DNA from: Oryza sativa Japonica Group
Taxonomy: Eukaryota; Streptophyta; Magnoliopsida; Poales; Poaceae
DNA: 64,000 nt
Assembly (NCBI RefSeq): GCF_034140825.1
Contig: NC_089045.1
Coordinates: forward strand, 2,538,501 to 2,602,500
Reading direction: 5' to 3'
The translations under genes were made by a program, and so were the position numbers. The notes beneath the pieces were generated by a model that saw only the letters and a list, made by a program, of their open reading frames with translations, was not told the DNA's origin and searched no databases. The first letter of the stretch is position 1. The number at the start of each line of letters is the position of its first letter. This document shows, one piece after another, positions 60,697 through 64,000 of this stretch.

Positions 60697-62495
60697 GGAA
60701 TAAGTTCACTTTGGGTCCCTCTATTTGTCGCCCAGTCCGATTTTCGTCCCTTAACCGCAAAACCGGGTATGACCCGTCCCCCAACTTCCGAAAACCGGGC
60801 AAACGAGGTCCCTCGGCGGTTTTGAAGGTGGTTTTGGCTGACGTGGCGCCTACGTGGATTGTTTGACTAGTTCTCTGTCTTACGGGGCATTGATTTGGCG
60901 CTGACGTGGCAATTATATCTTGGAAAAATAATAAAATCGTGGGTCCACATGTCAGCCATAGAAAACATAATATAAAAATGGTGGGTCCCACATGTCAGCT
61001 AAAAAAATAAATATGGTGGGACCCACGTGGGCCCCACATGTCATTCTCAAATGACCAAATCCAATCCTCTTCTTCCCCTATCTCCGGCTCTCCCCATCTC
61101 TCTGCTCCCTCCTCTCGCCGGCCGGCATCCAGCAAGGCGGGCAGCGGCGGACAGCGCGGCACGGCGACGAACATCGCATGGCTAGCGGCGGGCGACAGCG
61201 CGCGAGAGGAGGCAGCAAGCTACAGCAGGTCAGCAGCCATCGACTACACCCGCGGCAGCAAGCTACTCCAGCCAGCAACACTAGCAGGCTGCAGCAGCCA
61301 TCGACTTTGAGTTGCTATGGACAAACGAACGAGCCAGACATCACCTCGGCACCAAACAATAATGCACCCCGATGGATAGCAACGGATATGATTCGATGAC
61401 GCGCAATAATGGCGGCATCGACGTCCCGCACGCCGTGTCGTCAGGTCACTGCCGGCGACCAGACGATGTCCTTGAGCGCCGGCTGGAGTTCCTCGCTGCA
61501 GAACGACCAGTACTCCATGGCATCGCCGCCATCCTTCTTGACGTCCACCACGAGCAATGACGGCACCACGCTAAAGACATCGGCCGCCACGGCGAGCCGC
61601 ACTCCGCGCGCGCCGCTCCTCGTCACACACGTGGCGTGGCGCCGCCCGTCGCGAACGCCTCCAGCCGCGCGACCAAGCCGCTTGCCGCCTCCCGCGTCGT
61701 GAACCGCGTGCCGCCCGCGCGCCGTGGCCCGTCCCGGCGACGCGGCGGGGTCATGCTCGAACAGCGACGACAGGTCGAAGCCCTCGGACAGGGAGATCAG
61801 GTGGAAGGCGTTCAGCACCTCGGGCGGTTCGTCCTTGTCATCGCCGGCATTGTCACGCGTGTGCACCGGCGCCGGCGCAGGGTCGGCGATGATGGGGCGC
61901 GGGACGGGCGCCGTCTTCCGGAACCACACTCTCTCGAGGAGGCCGGGGACGATGATGCGGGTGCCCGGGTTGGGATCGAGCAGCATCTTGATGAGCTTCC
62001 GCCGTAGAGCCGGCTACCGGACCTCCCCAGACCTGCCTTCACGCGGACCGGCAGCACTCCGGTCGGGGGGCGGCGCCGACCACGCCCGTCGCCGCCGCTG
62101 GAGCTCGCCTACTCCACCGCCCACCCGCGCCGTCTGCCTGGGAAGGAGAGAGAGAGGGGAAAGGGAAGAAGAGATGAGTGAGGCTGACATAGGGGCCATG
62201 TGGGCCCCACTATTTAAATTTTTTTTTGTGTGCAGCTGCCATGTGGGGCCACGCTTTTTATTATTTTTCCAAGATATAATTGCCACGTAAGCACCACGCC
62301 AATGCCACGTGGGACGAAAACCTAGTCAAACAAGCTACGTAGGCACCACGTCAGCCAAAACCGCCTTTGGAACCGCCGAGAGACCACGTTTACCCGGTTT
62401 TCGTAAGTTGGAGGACGGGTCATACCCGGTTTTACGGTTAAGGGATGAAAATCGGACTGGGCGACAAACAAAGGGACCTAAACTGAACTTATTCC
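60697..62495. mobile_element. Pack-MULE, 1799 bp, carrying a CIPK gene fragment
   Basis: Inverted ends of about 350 bp begin GGAATAAGTTCACTTTGGGT on the left and, read from the right, GGAATAAGTTCAGTTTAGGT. A perfect 9-bp repeat TTATAAAAA flanks it (60688-60696 and 62496-62504). The arms are GC-moderate with AACCGGGTATGACCCGT on both sides. The interior (about 61060-62170) is GC-rich and holds a gene fragment on the minus strand. No transposase is present. This is the classic Pack-MULE layout: Mutator ends around host coding DNA. Confidence 0.93.
61441..61986 (-). pseudogene. Captured fragment of a CBL-interacting protein kinase (CIPK/SnRK3)
   Basis: The minus-strand open frame (181 residues) starts at the end of a kinase domain, [20 protein letters not shown], followed by FRK and PVP. 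It then reads [20 protein letters not shown], the NAF/FISL motif with which CIPKs bind calcineurin B-like calcium sensors. Further on come [34 protein letters not shown] and [11 protein letters not shown], the conserved CIPK C-terminal region. The kinase catalytic core is missing, as are the usual residues between the NAF motif and the tail in good order, so this is a fragment. An ATG happens to open the frame, but I have no sign that it is expressed. It lies wholly inside the Pack-MULE. Confidence 0.85.
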
Positions 62496-62504
62496 TTATA
62501 AAAA

Positions 62505-63327
62505 CGGGCCTGTACTGGGATGGTCATCAGTGCGGCCCAAGAGAAATGGCCTGGTTTACTCAACTGCATCGATGGGCTGTATTGTGGAAAGCCTCTGTTT
62601 TGTATGATGAAATAGAATGCAGATTTCCCAGCTTTAGTTAGATCTCTGAGTTGCTTTAATTTGGCCTGGCATACAGATTGTAAAGTACACCATCTGTCCA
62701 GGGGAAAAAAAAAACAAAACCTACGGAGACAAATCCGAGCAGAGTTTATCTAGCTAGATAAGTCAAATGGACGTCCACAATTACTATGGGAATAAATCCA
62801 TTTTAAAATACATCTATATATAGTACACTTTCCTATAATGCCCTCGTTGATCTAACAATTCGGGGATATGATAAAGTTACCAAATTGAATATTCGTGGGC
62901 AATGCAAGTTGATCTTGTGGCAGGGGCAGGATAACCCACGGTGGCAGTAGATAAGCACGTACGGTGTGGCAGCGAGCGAGAGACACAGAAAACAGTGGCA
63001 ACGCGACAGCTAGCTCCTTGAAACTTTGCCAGCGGCATATACTCCACGTAGCGTCCAGTAGCAACGCACTGATCTGCTAGCTGCCAAGCCAGCAGCTAGC
63101 TAAGCGGCCGCCAGTGGAATTGAACGCGCGTGCATGCATGGATGGCGTACGTGCACACCCACAGATCGACGGATCGAACGACTGCAACCAACGGTCGGAT
63201 CGATAGGATCTCTCTCCCTCGCCGCCGTCCGTGCTGGCCTAAAACGGGAGACGTTATTTCAACCGGAAGAAAACTTTGCTACACCTCAAAACCTATCTCA
63301 AGAGGCATGAGACTCTCTTCACTTTTA
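62505..63327. other. Unassigned spacer
   Basis: No gene is visible. The region contains many CATGCATG, TAGCTAGC and similar short palindromes typical of grass promoters, but no identifiable transcription unit. Confidence 0.35.
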
Positions 63328-63570
63328 GAGCAAGTTTAATAGTATAGGTAACTACTGGCTTCAAATCATTTATAGCTAATCTAATAGCTTATTTATACAA
63401 TAGTTATCTCTATACCATTAATGTATGGTCTCACCTTTCATACACACACAACGTATTAAAGTTCGTGCTATAACTGGCTACAAATCTGTAGCCCGTTTTT
63501 CTTCTCTCTCTTCTCTTCTCTCCTTCACATGTGCTTACAGCTCACTTGTAACCTTCTATTGTACTCGTTC
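63328..63570. mobile_element. Tourist-like MITE, 243 bp
   Basis: The ends GAGCAAGTTTAATAGTA and, from the right, GAACGAGTACAATAGAA are inverted. TTA directly flanks both ends (63325-63327 and 63571-63573), the PIF/Harbinger duplication. The interior with AACTACTGGCTTC and GGCTACAAATCTGTAGCC matches a common rice MITE family. Confidence 0.8.
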
Positions 63571-64000
63571 TTAAGTTAGTTCAACTCCCTCTAAATAAAT
63601 CAGTAATGTAAGACTATTTGTGGTCGAGATGGGCCCGCGTCTCCGTGCATCCGGCGCCGCGCGCGAACGACGCCAAAAAAAACTAGACCGGCTGTGGCCG
63701 GACTGCATGGGTCAGTCAGCGTCATCGTCATCCGATCCGCGCCGTTGTTGTAAACACACCTCGGTACGTGATCGACGACCGCCAAGCTAGCAAAGCGCGG
63801 CGACGTCGAGGAGCAATGGGATGGAGCGACACCGGCCACGCGCGTGTCATCACGCACGAGTCACTACGTACTCCGACGCACGCTAGCTAAGCTGCTGCAT
63901 CGATCTGCATCTCGAGCGCGCGCGGTGATGAGCGGTGGTGGGCGCGCGTGATGAGAGGCTCCGCGCGCGAGCACGTATGTAGTACACGTCTAGTCCCGGT
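63571..64000. other. GC-rich right end of the window
   Basis: CGCG-rich DNA with no open frame I can assign. The final bases TCTAGTCCCGGT resemble the TTTAGTCCCGGTT subterminal repeat of the CACTA family at 17335, but the window ends there, so this cannot be judged. It may be promoter DNA of a gene beyond the edge. Confidence 0.3.

Noticed and set aside
61038-61310. Ser/Arg-rich open frame in the left interior of the Pack-MULE
   Set aside because: No family match and opposite in direction to the CIPK fragment. It may be a second captured piece, but I cannot support it.

Overview
The window is nuclear DNA of a grass, almost certainly rice (Oryza sativa). Multi-exon genes with GC-rich 5' ends sit in AT-rich intergenic DNA packed with short rice-type DNA transposons (Stowaway TA-flanked elements, Mutator-like elements with 9-bp target duplications, a CACTA element, a hAT element, small Helitrons). 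From memory, not from a search, the order RopGAP - tandem cpSRP54 pair - RPS25 - RNase H2 A - F-box pair - NAC matches the short arm of rice chromosome 11, a region with a duplicate on chromosome 12.

Layout. 1-8051: no convincing gene; MITEs, a 5'-truncated LINE tail with a perfect 14-bp target duplication, and an orphan heat-shock-type element. 8052-12092: a five-exon CRIB-RhoGAP (RopGAP) gene. 12093-14440: spacer with a small LINE tail. 14441-15316: a single-exon FANTASTIC FOUR-like gene. 15317-19674: spacer with a probable Helitron and a 1.3-kb CACTA element. 19675-24146 and 24703-28842: two head-to-tail cpSRP54 genes, each with 15 exons. 29482-35125: ribosomal protein eS25, with a 5.1-kb last intron filled by nested inverted-repeat elements. 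35672-36477: a hAT element with GC-rich cargo. 37129-39660: RNase H2 catalytic subunit, eight exons. 40135-40206: tRNA-Glu(UUC). 41749-43125 and 44132-45493: two tandem minus-strand F-box/DUF295 genes. 45752-46099: a small Helitron. 47098-47613: an S40 (DUF584) senescence-regulator-type gene. 47614-57914: spacer with several MITEs. 57915-58883: a two-exon NAC gene. 59242-60060: a low-complexity protein with four RWD repeats and a C-terminal PNRC/EDC1-like motif. 60697-62495: a Pack-MULE carrying a piece of a CBL-interacting protein kinase (CIPK) gene. 62496-64000: spacer with a Tourist-type MITE.

How the genes relate. The two cpSRP54 copies would both act in chloroplast protein targeting, but their C-terminal tails, where cpSRP43 binds, differ. 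The other genes have unrelated housekeeping (eS25, RNase H2, tRNA), signalling (RopGAP), developmental (FAF-like, NAC, S40-like) and F-box roles; nothing suggests an operon-like unit. The observations most worth following are the RWD-repeat protein as a possible decapping activator, the tail divergence of the cpSRP54 pair, the CIPK-carrying Pack-MULE, and the triple nest of inverted repeats in the transcribed eS25 intron.
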